Shown here: one piece after another, positions 17,330-26,377 of the stretch
Position numbering within the stretch: the first letter of the stretch is position 1
How the letters are laid out: the number at the start of each line of letters is the position of its first letter
Assembly: GCF_005503535.1 (NCBI RefSeq)
Contig: NZ_SCNN01000001.1
Location: 124,001 to 188,000 of the forward strand
Direction: 5' to 3'
Length of the DNA stretch: 64,000 nucleotides
From: Mesorhizobium comanense
GTDB lineage: Bacteria; Pseudomonadota; Alphaproteobacteria; Rhizobiales; Rhizobiaceae
Translations under genes and position numbers: made by a program
The notes under the pieces: generated by a model
Seen by the model: the letters and a program-made list of their open reading frames with translations, nothing else
Told to the model about the DNA's origin: nothing
Databases searched by the model: none

Positions 17330-18793
17330 TCACTGCTTCGCCGCTTCCGCCGCCTTCACGTCCAGCAGCCCATAACCGAAATCGCTGTCGCGGCCGTGTC
17401 CGCCGAGATCCCTGGCGGTTTTGGCGAGTGCGGTCTCGATGTCATCGGCCGTACGCTCCGGAGCGGCATGGATGAGGTTGGCGATGGCGCCGCTGACGAT
17501 GGCCGCCGCGAACGAGGTGCCGGTCACCACATCCGAGCCCGCGCCGCTCGGCGCTATCATCTCCACGCCCGGAGCCGAAATGAACACATAGGGTCCGCGA
17601 TTGGCCTGCGGCATCAACTGGTCCTTGGCGTCGGTGGCCGTCACCGCGATGACGCCGTCGAAGGCGGCCGGGTAGCCATAGGGCGCTTTCGGCCCATTGT
17701 TGCCGGCGGCGGCGACCAGCACGATGCCCAGCGCACGCGCATTGCGGCAGGCGGCGCCGAGCAGGTCGTTCTTCGGCCCGACAAAGCTCATGTTGATGAT
17801 GCGCACATCCTGGCTCGCCGCCCAGTCCAGCGCCGACAGGATGACGTCCATGGTCGACTTGCCGCCCTCGAAGGCGCGGGCGTGATAGATTCTCGCGCCC
17901 GGCGCCATGCCTTCCAGCGCGCCGACGCCGGCGATCAGCCCGTCGACGGAGGTGCCGTGGTCGCGCTTTTCGACCGGCACGTCGGGCATGGCGTCGAACT
18001 GCCCGGCGATAACGCCGGCCAGTGCCGGATTGGTGTCGTCTATGCCGGTATCGATGACGGCGACGCGCACATTCTCGCCGCTCGCCTGCTTGGGATCGAG
18101 GACGATGCGGTCGAAGGCATAGTTGACGATGCCTGCGGCCTGCTGCAGCGAATAGATATGGTTGGGTTCGCGCCGCTGGGTGCGGCCGTCGGCGGCAAGC
18201 TGGGCCAGCACGACGCCGACGGGACGGCCGTCTGGAATGCCGAACCGCACCAGCGTGGTGCCAAGCAGCCGCGATTGCCGCTGCGAGCGCACTTCGAGCC
18301 CGAAGGAAGCCGCGATCTGCTGCACCGCGCCGGCATCGCCATCGACCGTCACCAGAACCTCGTCGGGGACGAATTCGCCGCTGACGGCGCGCGGCGGCTG
18401 AACGGCGATGAGATCGCTCGGCGACACGATCGGGCCACCGGCCGAGGTTCCAGGTTGCGTGTCCGCGGGCGCCGCCGGCGACGTGCCGCCGCCCGTATCC
18501 TGGCGTGGAGCGGGTGTCGGCACCGGCACCGGACTTTCGGCCGGATTGGGAAACAGGTCGACGATCAGCGCCGGGAGAAAGACGGCGCCGGGCTGCGCTG
18601 CCCCTGAACCGGAACCTGTGCCGCCGCCATTGTCCTTGGCGCAGTCGGGCGCCTTGGCGTTGGCCGGATTGCGGCAGTCGATGTTGGTTCGGTCGGCATT
18701 GGAATCATTGGTCTGCGCCGACGCGGGCACGGCGGCGATTGTCATCGCCGCCGCAAGGACCGCCGCAAATCGAATGACCGCCTCAGCCGCCAT
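17330..18793 (-). CDS. Exported S8 (subtilisin-like) serine protease
   Basis: A 487-residue subtilase with a Sec signal peptide ending near PASAQ at residue 27. A low-complexity Gly/Pro/Ala region (about residues 55-125) is followed by an inhibitor-like prodomain and then the catalytic domain: Asp in VAVIDTGID near 248, His in DHGTSVDG near 279, oxyanion Asn in AAAGNNGP near 365, Ser in GTSFAAAI near 427. The enzyme ends soon after the Ser domain, so it is not an autotransporter. Its start lies inside the end of the anti-sigma gene (11-base overlap), tying its expression to the ECF sigma unit. Confidence 0.9.
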   Translation of the reverse strand: MAAEAVIRFAAVLAAAMTIAAVPASAQTNDSNADRTNIDCRNPANAKAPDCAKDNGGGTGSGSGAAQPGAVFLPALIVDLFPNPAESPVPVPTPAPRQDTGGGTSPAAPADTQPGTSAGGPIVSPSDLIAVQPPRAVSGEFVPDEVLVTVDGDAGAVQQIAASFGLEVRSQRQSRLLGTTLVRFGIPDGRPVGVVLAQLAADGRTQRREPNHIYSLQQAAGIVNYAFDRIVLDPKQASGENVRVAVIDTGIDDTNPALAGVIAGQFDAMPDVPVEKRDHGTSVDGLIAGVGALEGMAPGARIYHARAFEGGKSTMDVILSALDWAASQDVRIINMSFVGPKNDLLGAACRNARALGIVLVAAAGNNGPKAPYGYPAAFDGVIAVTATDAKDQLMPQANRGPYVFISAPGVEMIAPSGAGSDVVTGTSFAAAIVSGAIANLIHAAPERTADDIETALAKTARDLGGHGRDSDFGYGLLDVKAAEAAKQ

Positions 18794-19451
18794 CAGCCGG
18801 TTTCCTTCCCTCCATCACAGTCTCGCTGAAAGGCTGGGCGGCAATAAGGCCGAGTTGTTTGGCGTAATCTGCCGCGTTGGCGGCGGGAACGCCGAGCCGG
18901 AACACGCCGTCGGCGGTCGGCCCGCCGATGATCTTCAGCCCATTGCCGCCGAGGAAGGCGGAAATATCGGACATCTTCGCGTCCGGTTTGAATTTCACCA
19001 GCGCGAAGGGCATCTTCGCCAGATCGTCTTCGGTGCCGGCGATCTCGAAATCCTTGCCCTTGCCGCCCGGCTGCACCAGGGACTGCACCATGACCAGCGC
19101 CAGCAGGACAGCTGCCGCCGCCCAGGCGACGCCGACAGGCACCGCCATGAAGCGGGCCCAGGCCTGGGCAAGGAAGGACGAGCCAGCCGGCTTGCGGACC
19201 GGTCCGGCCTCCGCTTCGAGCGCCTTGGCGAAGCGGCTCAGCGCGTCCGCTGGCGGCCGGATCGCCTCATTGGCGGCCGACGTGCCGGAGAATTCCGCTT
19301 CAGCCTCGCCGAGCGCGGCAAGGGCTGCCGGGTCGCTGGCCAGCCATTCCTCGACGGCCTCCAGTTCCGAACCTTCGAGCGAGCCGTTCAGGTAGAACGG
19401 CAGCAGCGTTTCCATTTCGTCGCGGCGCGACATCTTTTCAGCGGCGCTCAT
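18783..19451 (-). CDS. Membrane-anchored anti-sigma factor
   Basis: A 222-residue protein from ATG at 19451, which overlaps the sigma factor stop as ATGA. The N-terminal 75 residues (METLLPFYLNGSLEGSELEA) form the cytoplasmic anti-sigma helices, here without the Cys/His zinc motif of zf-HC2 proteins. One membrane helix follows (GVAWAAAAVLLALVMVQSLV near residue 115), then about 85 periplasmic residues. It should hold the ECF factor inactive until an envelope signal arrives. The periplasmic part could be a sensor or a target of the protease encoded immediately downstream. Confidence 0.85.
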   Translation of the reverse strand: MSAAEKMSRRDEMETLLPFYLNGSLEGSELEAVEEWLASDPAALAALGEAEAEFSGTSAANEAIRPPADALSRFAKALEAEAGPVRKPAGSSFLAQAWARFMAVPVGVAWAAAAVLLALVMVQSLVQPGGKGKDFEIAGTEDDLAKMPFALVKFKPDAKMSDISAFLGGNGLKIIGGPTADGVFRLGVPAANAADYAKQLGLIAAQPFSETVMEGRKPADGG

Positions 19452-20074
19452 GGCCACCCCCTGTCGTAACCGGCGGCCTTGAGGGCCTCGCCGAGTTTCT
19501 TGCGGGCGTAGAACATTCTTGTCTTCACGGTGGCGACCGGTATGTCGAGCACCTCGCCGATCTCGGTCACCGACTGTCCCTGGTAGTAGGCAAGGTCGAT
19601 CACCGTGCGGTGCTCCTCGGGCAGGGCGTCGATCAGCCGGCGCAGGGCGGCGGCCTTGTCCTCCTTCATGGTGACGACTTCCGGCGTGTCGGCGCCGTCG
19701 GGTACGGCGGCGGCGGCCTCGTCGTCGATCCAGTCTTCCTTCTTCTTGCGCAGCAACGACAGCGCCTTGAAGCGGGCGATGCCGAGCAGCCATGTCGAGA
19801 CTTCGGAGCGCCCTTCGAAGCCGGGCGCCTGGCGCCACAGTTCGAGAAACACCTCGTTCGCGATATCGTCAGCCATCATTTCCGATCCCGTCTGGCGCGC
19901 CACGAAGCGGTAGACCCGCGCGTGGTGGCGCATGAACAGGAGCCGAACGGCGGCCCGGTCGCCCTTCGCGACCCGGTCGACCAGCGCACGATCGGTTTCC
20001 GTCGCCGCCGTCATGGCCGGTCGAGCCGCCTGGCTCCTGCCTGCTCTGTCGCTGATCGGTCCAAAAAGGTTCAT
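19448..20074 (-). CDS. ECF-family RNA polymerase sigma factor
   Basis: A 208-residue ECF sigma factor. Region 2 (ADDIANEVFLELWRQA near residue 70) recognises the -10 element and region 4 (LPEEHRTVIDLAYYQGQSV near residue 150, then EVLDIPVATVKTRMFYARKK) the -35 element. It carries a 20-residue N-terminal extension if started at 20074; the ATG at 20014 gives a more usual length. It is the first gene of a three-gene unit with an anti-sigma factor and a subtilase, so it probably autoregulates this operon. Confidence 0.92.
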   Translation of the reverse strand: MNLFGPISDRAGRSQAARPAMTAATETDRALVDRVAKGDRAAVRLLFMRHHARVYRFVARQTGSEMMADDIANEVFLELWRQAPGFEGRSEVSTWLLGIARFKALSLLRKKKEDWIDDEAAAAVPDGADTPEVVTMKEDKAAALRRLIDALPEEHRTVIDLAYYQGQSVTEIGEVLDIPVATVKTRMFYARKKLGEALKAAGYDRGWP

Positions 20075-20130
20075 CCTCCGCCAAGGAATTTTCGGAGGCT
20101 AACTGAAGAAAGGAGAGGTTGCCAGAGTGT

Positions 20131-20271
20131 CGCCCTTCTCCCCGTCACTATACGGGGAGAAGGTGCCGGCAGGCGGATGAGGGGCGGCGCCGGCATTGGG
20201 CTATCTCTGGCGTCAGCGCTGCCCCTCACCCTTACCCTCTCCCCGTATAGGGACGGGGAGAGGGGGCGCCA
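20131..20271. repeat. Compound palindromic repeat, copy A
   Basis: Contains two stem-loops, CTTCTCCCCGT..ACGGGGAGAAG (20135-20162) and CCTCTCCCCGT..ACGGGGAGAGG (about 20236-20263), around segments GCCGGCAGGCGGATGAGGGGC and GCTGCCCCTCACCC. The same modules recur near 46.7 and 48.2 kb. All copies are between genes. It looks like a non-autonomous, MITE- or REP-like element. Confidence 0.85.
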
Positions 20272-20280
20272 ACGTCGCGC

Positions 20281-21120
20281 TCAATCCAGAAACGGCTTCG
20301 CCTGCATCGTCGGGGGCACAGCCACCCCGAGCCGGCTCAGCACCGTGGGCGCCAACTGCAACTGGTCGAGCAGCGTACCTGCTTCCGGTCCCTTGCCGGA
20401 TCCGAAATAATACAGCGCGAAATCCTGCATCTCGTCGTCATGGCCGCCATGGTGACCACGGTCGGTCTGGCCGTGGTCGGCGGTGACCATCACCTCGTAG
20501 CCGGCCTCGATCCAGCCCGGCAGGAAGGCCGCCAGCATGCCGTCCATGGCGTAAACGGCATGGTCCATCTCGTGGCAGTCGTGGCCGAAGCGATGGCCCA
20601 TCGAATCCAGCGTGCAGGTGTGCAGGATGCCGTAGTCGATGCCGTGGCGCCTGGTCAGCATGGTCAGCGTCGCGAACAGGTCGACGTCGCTCGGCGTCAT
20701 CTGGTTGCGGGCATTGTAGCCGGTCATGGTGTGGAAGCGGCCGTGCGTGATCGGCCCGCCCGGCTCGTCATATTCCATGTCCTCGACCAGGTCGAAAGGA
20801 TAGGAGCGGAAGAATTCCGACCAGTAGGAATGTGTCACCGCGCCGGTCTTGCCGCCGGCCTTGCTGACCTCGGAAAAGATGTCGGGCTGTCTGACCCGGA
20901 AGCGGTTCTCGTTGGACAGGATGCCATGTACCTGCGGCGACACGCCGGTATGGATCGAGGCATAACAGCAGGCCGAGGTCGACGGCAGCACCGAGCGCAT
21001 CTTCCACACCCGCGCCTCGCCCGATTGCACCCAGCCTTCGAGATTGCCCATCAGCCGACGCCAGTTCCGGTAGGGAACGCCATCGAGGATTATCAGCAAA
21101 AGCTTGGATTGGAGCGCCAT
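20281..21120 (-). CDS. Alkaline phosphatase-superfamily protein (nucleotide pyrophosphatase/phosphodiesterase type)
   Basis: A 279-residue enzyme of the type I phosphodiesterase group. Metal ligands appear as LLIILDGVP near residue 9, DSMGHRFGHDCHEMD near 168 and VTADHGQTDRGHHGGHDDE near 210; the nucleophile region is LPSTSACCYASIHTG near 45. There is no signal peptide, so it acts in the cytoplasm. It follows the ABC-transporter genes on the same strand after a strong hairpin, suggesting that it may process an imported phosphoester, although the substrate cannot be read from sequence. Confidence 0.8.
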   Translation of the reverse strand: MALQSKLLLIILDGVPYRNWRRLMGNLEGWVQSGEARVWKMRSVLPSTSACCYASIHTGVSPQVHGILSNENRFRVRQPDIFSEVSKAGGKTGAVTHSYWSEFFRSYPFDLVEDMEYDEPGGPITHGRFHTMTGYNARNQMTPSDVDLFATLTMLTRRHGIDYGILHTCTLDSMGHRFGHDCHEMDHAVYAMDGMLAAFLPGWIEAGYEVMVTADHGQTDRGHHGGHDDEMQDFALYYFGSGKGPEAGTLLDQLQLAPTVLSRLGVAVPPTMQAKPFLD

Positions 21121-21154
21121 GGGCTGGTTCCCGAGATTGTCCGTTTAAACAACA

Positions 21155-21183
21155 GCGCCGCGTGTCGCATGGACACGCGGCGC
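21155..21183 (-). terminator. Strong hairpin after the first binding-protein gene
   Basis: GCGCCGCGTGTC pairs perfectly with GACACGCGGCGC on either side of a 5-base loop. On the minus strand it is followed by TGTTGTTTAAAC. It could terminate the ABC operon, or partly attenuate expression of the phosphodiesterase gene that follows. Confidence 0.65.
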
Positions 21184-21203
21184 TTGTCAGCCTCAGTTGG
21201 ATG

Positions 21204-22790
21204 TCAGGCGTTCAGCCAGCATTCGCCGAGTGCGTATCCATCCATCATTTCGCCGATCGGGTTCTTGACCCAGCCGCTGATCTTGTTGGTCGCAGCCGCG
21301 TCGATGAACTGGTTGAAGAAGGGCACGATCAGGCCGCCTTCGTCGCGCATCATGACCGCCATGTCGTGGTAGATCGCCTTGCGCTTGTCCTGGTCGAGCT
21401 CGCCGCGCGCGGTGAACAGCATCTTGTCGAATTCCGGCCGCTTGAAGCGCGTGTCGTTCCAGTCGGCGGTCGAGACGTAACCGGTGGAATACATCTGGTC
21501 CTGCGTGGCGCGGCCGCCCCAATAGGAGAGCGAGAAGGGCTGCTTGTTCCAGACTTCCGACCAATAGCCGTCGCCAGGCTCGCGCTTGATCTCGATCTTG
21601 ATACCGGCCTTGGCTGCACTCTGCTGGTAGAGCTGGGCGGCATCGACCGCGCCGGGGAAGGCGACATCGGAGGTACGCAGCAGGATCGAGCCGCTATGGC
21701 CGGACTTCTTGTAGAGCGCGGCGGCCTTTTCCGGATCGAATTTGCGCTGCTCGATGGCGGTAAACAGCGGATAGGCTTCGTTGATCGGGAAGTCGTTGCC
21801 GACCGAGCCGTAGCCGCGCAGGATTTTCTCCAGCATCTCGTCACGATCCATGGCGAGCTTGAGCGCCATGCGCAGATCGCCGCTGTCGAAGGGCGCGGTG
21901 TCGCAGAACATGTTGAACGGGTAGTAGCCCTTGCCCGAAACGTTCTCGATGCTGACGCCGGGGATGCGCTTGACCAGGTCGACCACCTTCGGTTCGACGC
22001 GGTTGATCATGTGGACCTGGCCACCTTGCAGGGCGGCGAGACGCGCCGTCGCGTCGTTGATGACGACGATTTCGACCTGGTCGGCATGGCCGGCCTTGTC
22101 GCCCTGCCAGTAGTTGGCAAAGCGTTCGCCGCCATGACGTACGCCCGGCTGGTTGACGGTGACCTTGTAGGGGCCGGCGCTGATGCCGGCATTGGGGTTG
22201 TCCTTGCCGCCATTCGGCTGGATGACGAGATGGTAGTCCGCCATCAGATAGGGGAAGTCGGCATCCGCGTCGCCCAGCGTGACGATCACTTCCTTGCCGC
22301 TCGCCTTGACGCCCTTGATGTTCTTGAGGATGCCGAGCGCGCCCGACTTCGACTTCTCGTCGGCATGGCGCTCGATGGTGGCGGCGACGTCTTCGGCGTT
22401 GACCGTCTTGCCATTGTGGAATTCGATGCCGTCACGGACCTTGATGGTCCATGTCTTGGCGTCCTTGGAAGCGCCGATATCCTCGGCGATCAGGTTGACC
22501 AGCTTGTTGTCCGGGCTCAGCCGGACAAGATACTCGCCCCACTGCTTGCTGAAACTGTAGGTGACCTGGCTGAGGTTGAGCGCCGGGTCGAGGCTGTTGG
22601 TCGATTCGCCGCCCTGCAGGCCGGCCTTGAGGATGCCGCCCTTGACCGGCGTCTGCGCGAAGGCTTTCCCGGCCAGGGTCGTCGCCAGCGCGGCGGATAC
22701 ACCAAGAGCCGCGGTGCGGCCAAGGAAGTCGCGACGCGAGATCCGGCCCTTGCCGGCGAGTTCAGCGAGATGGTCGAGTTCAGTCTTCAT
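21204..22790 (-). CDS. ABC transporter substrate-binding protein, peptide/nickel family 5 (copy 1)
   Basis: A 528-residue cluster C periplasmic binding protein. The N-terminus carries a twin-arginine signal (ISRRDFLGRTAALGVSAALA near residue 17), meaning folded export by Tat. The family core is clear: DPALNLSQVTYSF, then EFHNGKTVNAEDVAATIERH near residue 143. The paralogue at 26378-27964 is highly similar along the whole length. It lies at the promoter-distal end of the transporter operon. Peptides are the default ligand for the family, but opines, sugars or amines are also bound. Confidence 0.9.
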   Translation of the reverse strand: MKTELDHLAELAGKGRISRRDFLGRTAALGVSAALATTLAGKAFAQTPVKGGILKAGLQGGESTNSLDPALNLSQVTYSFSKQWGEYLVRLSPDNKLVNLIAEDIGASKDAKTWTIKVRDGIEFHNGKTVNAEDVAATIERHADEKSKSGALGILKNIKGVKASGKEVIVTLGDADADFPYLMADYHLVIQPNGGKDNPNAGISAGPYKVTVNQPGVRHGGERFANYWQGDKAGHADQVEIVVINDATARLAALQGGQVHMINRVEPKVVDLVKRIPGVSIENVSGKGYYPFNMFCDTAPFDSGDLRMALKLAMDRDEMLEKILRGYGSVGNDFPINEAYPLFTAIEQRKFDPEKAAALYKKSGHSGSILLRTSDVAFPGAVDAAQLYQQSAAKAGIKIEIKREPGDGYWSEVWNKQPFSLSYWGGRATQDQMYSTGYVSTADWNDTRFKRPEFDKMLFTARGELDQDKRKAIYHDMAVMMRDEGGLIVPFFNQFIDAAATNKISGWVKNPIGEMMDGYALGECWLNA

Positions 22791-22911
22791 GTCCTACCCC
22801 TTGTTGAAAATAACGTGACAAAAACAACGTCACACCAGCGGCGCCCGTCCGCAGGACGTGTGGCGCCCTAGTGTTGCATGCTGATGACGATGGTCCTCCC
22901 CCAGCCGCTCC

Positions 22912-24567
22912 CTAATTCCCCGCGCTGGCCATGCGCCGGCCCTTGATTGCCTTTTCCAGCCAGCCGATCTCCATTTCCGGGACCGACGACAGCAGAAGGT
23001 CGGTATAGGCATCGAAGGGTGGCGTCAGCACCTTGCTCTTCGAGCCGTAACGGACCACTTCGCCGCGATACATCACCGCGATCGAATCGGCGATCGACTT
23101 CACGGTCGCCAGGTCGTGGGTGATGAAGAGATAAGCCACCTTCTCGTGCTCCTGCAGGTTCAAAAGCAGCTTGAGGATGCCGTTGGCCACCAACGGATCG
23201 AGTGCCGACGTCACCTCGTCGCAGATGATCAGTTTGGGCTTGGCGGCAAGCGAACGGGCGATGCAGACGCGTTGCTTCTGCCCGCCTGAAAGCTCGGCCG
23301 GATAGCGGTCGATGAAGCCCTTGCCCATTTCGATCTCGTCGAGCAGTTCGGCGACGCGCTTGTCGCGCTCCCTGCCGCGCATGCCGAAATAGAATTCGAG
23401 CGGCCGGCCGATGATGGTGCCGACAGTCTGGCGCGGGTTCATCGCCACGTCGGCCATCTGGTAGATCATCTGCAGCTGGCGCAGATCCTCCTTCGGCCGG
23501 TCGGCAAGCCGGTTGGCCAGCGGCCGCCCGTCGAAGGTGACGCTGCCCTGCTCGGGCGGAAGCAGCCCGGTGATCGCGCGCGCCAGCGTCGACTTCCCCG
23601 AGCCGGACTCGCCGACCACGGCCAGCGTCTGGCCCGGATAGATATCGACCGAGACGTTCTTCAGCACCTTGACCTGGCCGCCGCCATAGGCGGCGGTGAC
23701 GTTCTTTACCGACAGGAAAGGCGTGGCGCCGGGCTTCTGCTCGGAATGCTCGATCTCATGCACCGAAACCAGCGCGTTGGTGTATTCCTGGCGCGGCTCC
23801 TTGATGATCTGCCTCGTGCCGCCCCATTCGACCAGCCGGCCATGGCGCAGCACCATGATCTCGTCGGACACCTGCGCGACGACGGCGAGATCATGGGTGA
23901 TGTAGAGCGCGGCGACATGGGTGTCGCGGATGGCGTCCTTGATCGCCGACAGCACGTCGATCTGCGTCGTCACGTCGAGCGCCGTGGTCGGTTCGTCGAA
24001 GACGATCAGGTCCGGCTCCGAACACAGCGCCATCGCCGTCATGACACGCTGCAGCTGGCCGCCCGAGACCTGGTGCGGAAAGCGCTCGCCGATCGTTTCG
24101 GGGTTGGGCAGGCTGAGCTTCCTGAACAGCGCGACGGCCCGCTTCTCGGCCTCCGCCCGCGTCGCCGTGCCATGCAGCAGGGTGGCTTCCACGACCTGGT
24201 CCATCAGCCTGTGCGCCGGATTGAAGGCGGCTGCCGCCGACTGCGCGACATAGCAGACCTCGCGTCCGCGCAGCTTCCGGAAGCCTTCCTTGCCGCCCTT
24301 CAGGATATCGCGCCCGTTGAGGATGACCTCGCCGCCGGTGATGCGCACGCCGCCACGGCCGTAACCCATCGACGACAGGCCGATGGTCGACTTGCCTGCG
24401 CCGGACTCGCCGATCAGCCCCAGCACCTTGCCCTTCTCCAGCGTCAGCGAGACGTCATGGACGAGCGTGATGGTCTTTGGCGCCTCGCCGGGCGGATAGA
24501 CCGTCGCCTCGATGCGCAAATTCCGGATGTCGAGCAGCGGGGTGGACTTTGCCTTGCCGTCAGCCAT
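22912..24567 (-). CDS. ABC transporter ATPase with two fused nucleotide-binding domains (DppD-DppF type)
   Basis: A 551-residue protein containing both ATPases of an oligopeptide-type importer. Domain 1: Walker A GESGAGKSTIG near residue 53, signature VSGGQLQRV near 166, Walker B LIVFDEPTTALD. Domain 2: Walker A GESGSGKSTLA near 323, signature LSGGQKQRVCIA, Walker B LIICDEVTSALD. It overlaps the start of the permease upstream by one base at 24567 (stop/start join), showing tight coupling. The fused form replaces the separate DppD and DppF subunits. Confidence 0.92.
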   Translation of the reverse strand: MADGKAKSTPLLDIRNLRIEATVYPPGEAPKTITLVHDVSLTLEKGKVLGLIGESGAGKSTIGLSSMGYGRGGVRITGGEVILNGRDILKGGKEGFRKLRGREVCYVAQSAAAAFNPAHRLMDQVVEATLLHGTATRAEAEKRAVALFRKLSLPNPETIGERFPHQVSGGQLQRVMTAMALCSEPDLIVFDEPTTALDVTTQIDVLSAIKDAIRDTHVAALYITHDLAVVAQVSDEIMVLRHGRLVEWGGTRQIIKEPRQEYTNALVSVHEIEHSEQKPGATPFLSVKNVTAAYGGGQVKVLKNVSVDIYPGQTLAVVGESGSGKSTLARAITGLLPPEQGSVTFDGRPLANRLADRPKEDLRQLQMIYQMADVAMNPRQTVGTIIGRPLEFYFGMRGRERDKRVAELLDEIEMGKGFIDRYPAELSGGQKQRVCIARSLAAKPKLIICDEVTSALDPLVANGILKLLLNLQEHEKVAYLFITHDLATVKSIADSIAVMYRGEVVRYGSKSKVLTPPFDAYTDLLLSSVPEMEIGWLEKAIKGRRMASAGN

Positions 24568-25391
24568 CAGCCGCGTCCTCCCTTCAGGCTTGTCGTGCGG
24601 TTGAGCACCCAGTCGGCGACGAGGTTGACCGAGATCGCCAGTGCCGCGATCGCCCCGGCCGGGATGAGGGCTGCGGCAATGCCGAAGACGATACCGTCCT
24701 TGTTCTCCTTGACCATGCCGCCCCAGTCGGCATCCGGCGGCTGTACGCCGAGCCCGAGGAACGAAAGCGTCGACAGGAACAGCACCGCGTAGATGAAGCG
24801 CAGCCCCAACTCGGAGACCAGCGGCGACAGCGCATTGGGCAGGATTTCCCGGAAGATGATCCAGGCACTGCCTTCGCCGCGCAGCTTGGCGGCCTCGACA
24901 TAATCCATGACGTTGATGTCGACGGCGACGGCGCGCGCCAGGCGGTAGACGCGCGTCGAATCGAGAATGCCCATCACCAGGATCAGCGTCACCAGGTTCG
25001 TCGGCAGCACCGAAAGCACGACCAGCCCCATGATCAGCGTCGGGATCGACATCAGGAGGTCGACGAGGCGCGATAGGATGGTGTCGAACCAGCCGCCGAA
25101 CACCGCCGCCGAGAAGCCCAGTATGGCGCCGAGCGAGAAGGACAGCGCGGTGGCGAGCACGGCGATGAACAGCGTGATGCGGGCGCCGAAGATCATGCGC
25201 GACAGGAGATCGCGGCCGAGATTGTCGGTGCCCAGCCAGTGCGCCGCCGACATCGGTTCCCAGACGTCGCCGACGATCTCGGCATTGTCATGCGGCGAGA
25301 TCCACGGCGCGAAGACTGCCGCCAGCACGAACAGCGCCGTCAGCACCAGGCCGATCAATGCGGGGATGGGGATGCGTCTTATGTCAAGCAT
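24567..25391 (-). CDS. ABC transporter permease, DppC/OppC type
   Basis: A 274-residue permease with membrane helices including ALIGLVLTALFVLAAVFAPW and the EAA motif VEAAKLRGEGSAWIIFREI near residue 165, which contacts the ATPase. The periplasmic SPHDNAEIVGDVWEPMSAAH segment and GTDNLGRDLLSRMIFGARI after the first helix are the family signature. It sits between its partner permease and the ATPase gene. Substrate not determined. Confidence 0.92.
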   Translation of the reverse strand: MLDIRRIPIPALIGLVLTALFVLAAVFAPWISPHDNAEIVGDVWEPMSAAHWLGTDNLGRDLLSRMIFGARITLFIAVLATALSFSLGAILGFSAAVFGGWFDTILSRLVDLLMSIPTLIMGLVVLSVLPTNLVTLILVMGILDSTRVYRLARAVAVDINVMDYVEAAKLRGEGSAWIIFREILPNALSPLVSELGLRFIYAVLFLSTLSFLGLGVQPPDADWGGMVKENKDGIVFGIAAALIPAGAIAALAISVNLVADWVLNRTTSLKGGRG

Positions 25392-25401
25392 GCCCGCCCC
25401 C

Positions 25402-26361
25402 TCACTTTGGATGCCGCAGACGCGGATTGGCGACGATCGCCGCTATGTCCGCGATGATGTTGAGGCTGATGTAGACGGCGGCGAAGATCAGGCCGACCGC
25501 CTGCACGACAGGCACGTCGCGCTTGGTGACATGGTCGACCAGGTATTGCCCCATGCCAGGATAGACGAAGATCACCTCGACCACGACGACGCCGACGATG
25601 AGATAGGCGAGGTTGAGCATCACGACATTGATGATCGGCGCGATGGCGTTCGGAAAGGCGTGCTTGCGGATGACCGCGAAGGCGGAAAGCCCCTTGAGCT
25701 CGGCCGTCTCGACATAGGCCGACTGCATGACGTTGAGGATCGCCGCGCGCGTCATGCGCATCATGTGAGCGAGCACGACAAGCGTCAGCGCCGTCGCCGG
25801 CAGGGCGATCGCCTGCATGCGCTCGCCGAACGGCATGCCGTCATAGACGGTCGAGATGGCGGGGAAGATCTGCCATTTCACGGCGAAGAAATAGACCAGG
25901 AGGTAGCCGATGAAGAATTCGGGGAACGATGTCGAGGCGAGCGCCAGTCCGGAGATCAGCTTGTCGACCCAGCCATTGCGGTAGCGCACCGCGATCAGGC
26001 CCAGGATGATGGCCAGCGGCACCGCCACGATCGCCGCCCAGAAGGCGAGGAACAGCGTGTTCCAGAGCCGGCCCTTGATCGAGGTGGCGATATCCTGGCC
26101 GCTCGACATGGCCGTACCGAGGTCGCCGGTCAGGACGCCGCCGAGCCAGTGGAAATACCTGAGATAGGCCGGTTCGTTCAAACCGAGCTGCTCGCGCAGA
26201 TTGGCGAGCGACTCGGGCGTCGCCGACTGTCCCAGAATGGCTTGCGCGACGTCGCCGGGCAGGATCTGCGTGCCGGCGAAGATCAGGACCGATATGGCCA
26301 ACAAAAGGAGGATGCCCAGCGCAATGCGCTGGGCGATTAGTCTCAGAATGGGTGAAGACAT
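25402..26361 (-). CDS. ABC transporter permease, DppB/OppB type
   Basis: A 319-residue permease starting ILRLIAQRIALGILLLLAIS, with the family pattern ILPGDVAQAILGQSATPESL after the first helix and the EAA motif AELKGLSAFAVIRKHAFPN near residue 220. It starts 16 bases after the second binding-protein gene and ends 10 bases before its partner permease. It forms the translocation channel with the DppC-type subunit. Confidence 0.92.
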   Translation of the reverse strand: MSSPILRLIAQRIALGILLLLAISVLIFAGTQILPGDVAQAILGQSATPESLANLREQLGLNEPAYLRYFHWLGGVLTGDLGTAMSSGQDIATSIKGRLWNTLFLAFWAAIVAVPLAIILGLIAVRYRNGWVDKLISGLALASTSFPEFFIGYLLVYFFAVKWQIFPAISTVYDGMPFGERMQAIALPATALTLVVLAHMMRMTRAAILNVMQSAYVETAELKGLSAFAVIRKHAFPNAIAPIINVVMLNLAYLIVGVVVVEVIFVYPGMGQYLVDHVTKRDVPVVQAVGLIFAAVYISLNIIADIAAIVANPRLRHPK

Positions 26362-26377
26362 CTCTGCAAAGCCGGAC

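Noticed and set aside
20131..20271. CRISPR array or transcription terminator in place of the compound repeat
   Set aside because: There are no regular repeat-spacer units, no cas genes, and the copies elsewhere lie between genes of every orientation, so a mobile repeat is a better fit. It may act as a terminator incidentally.
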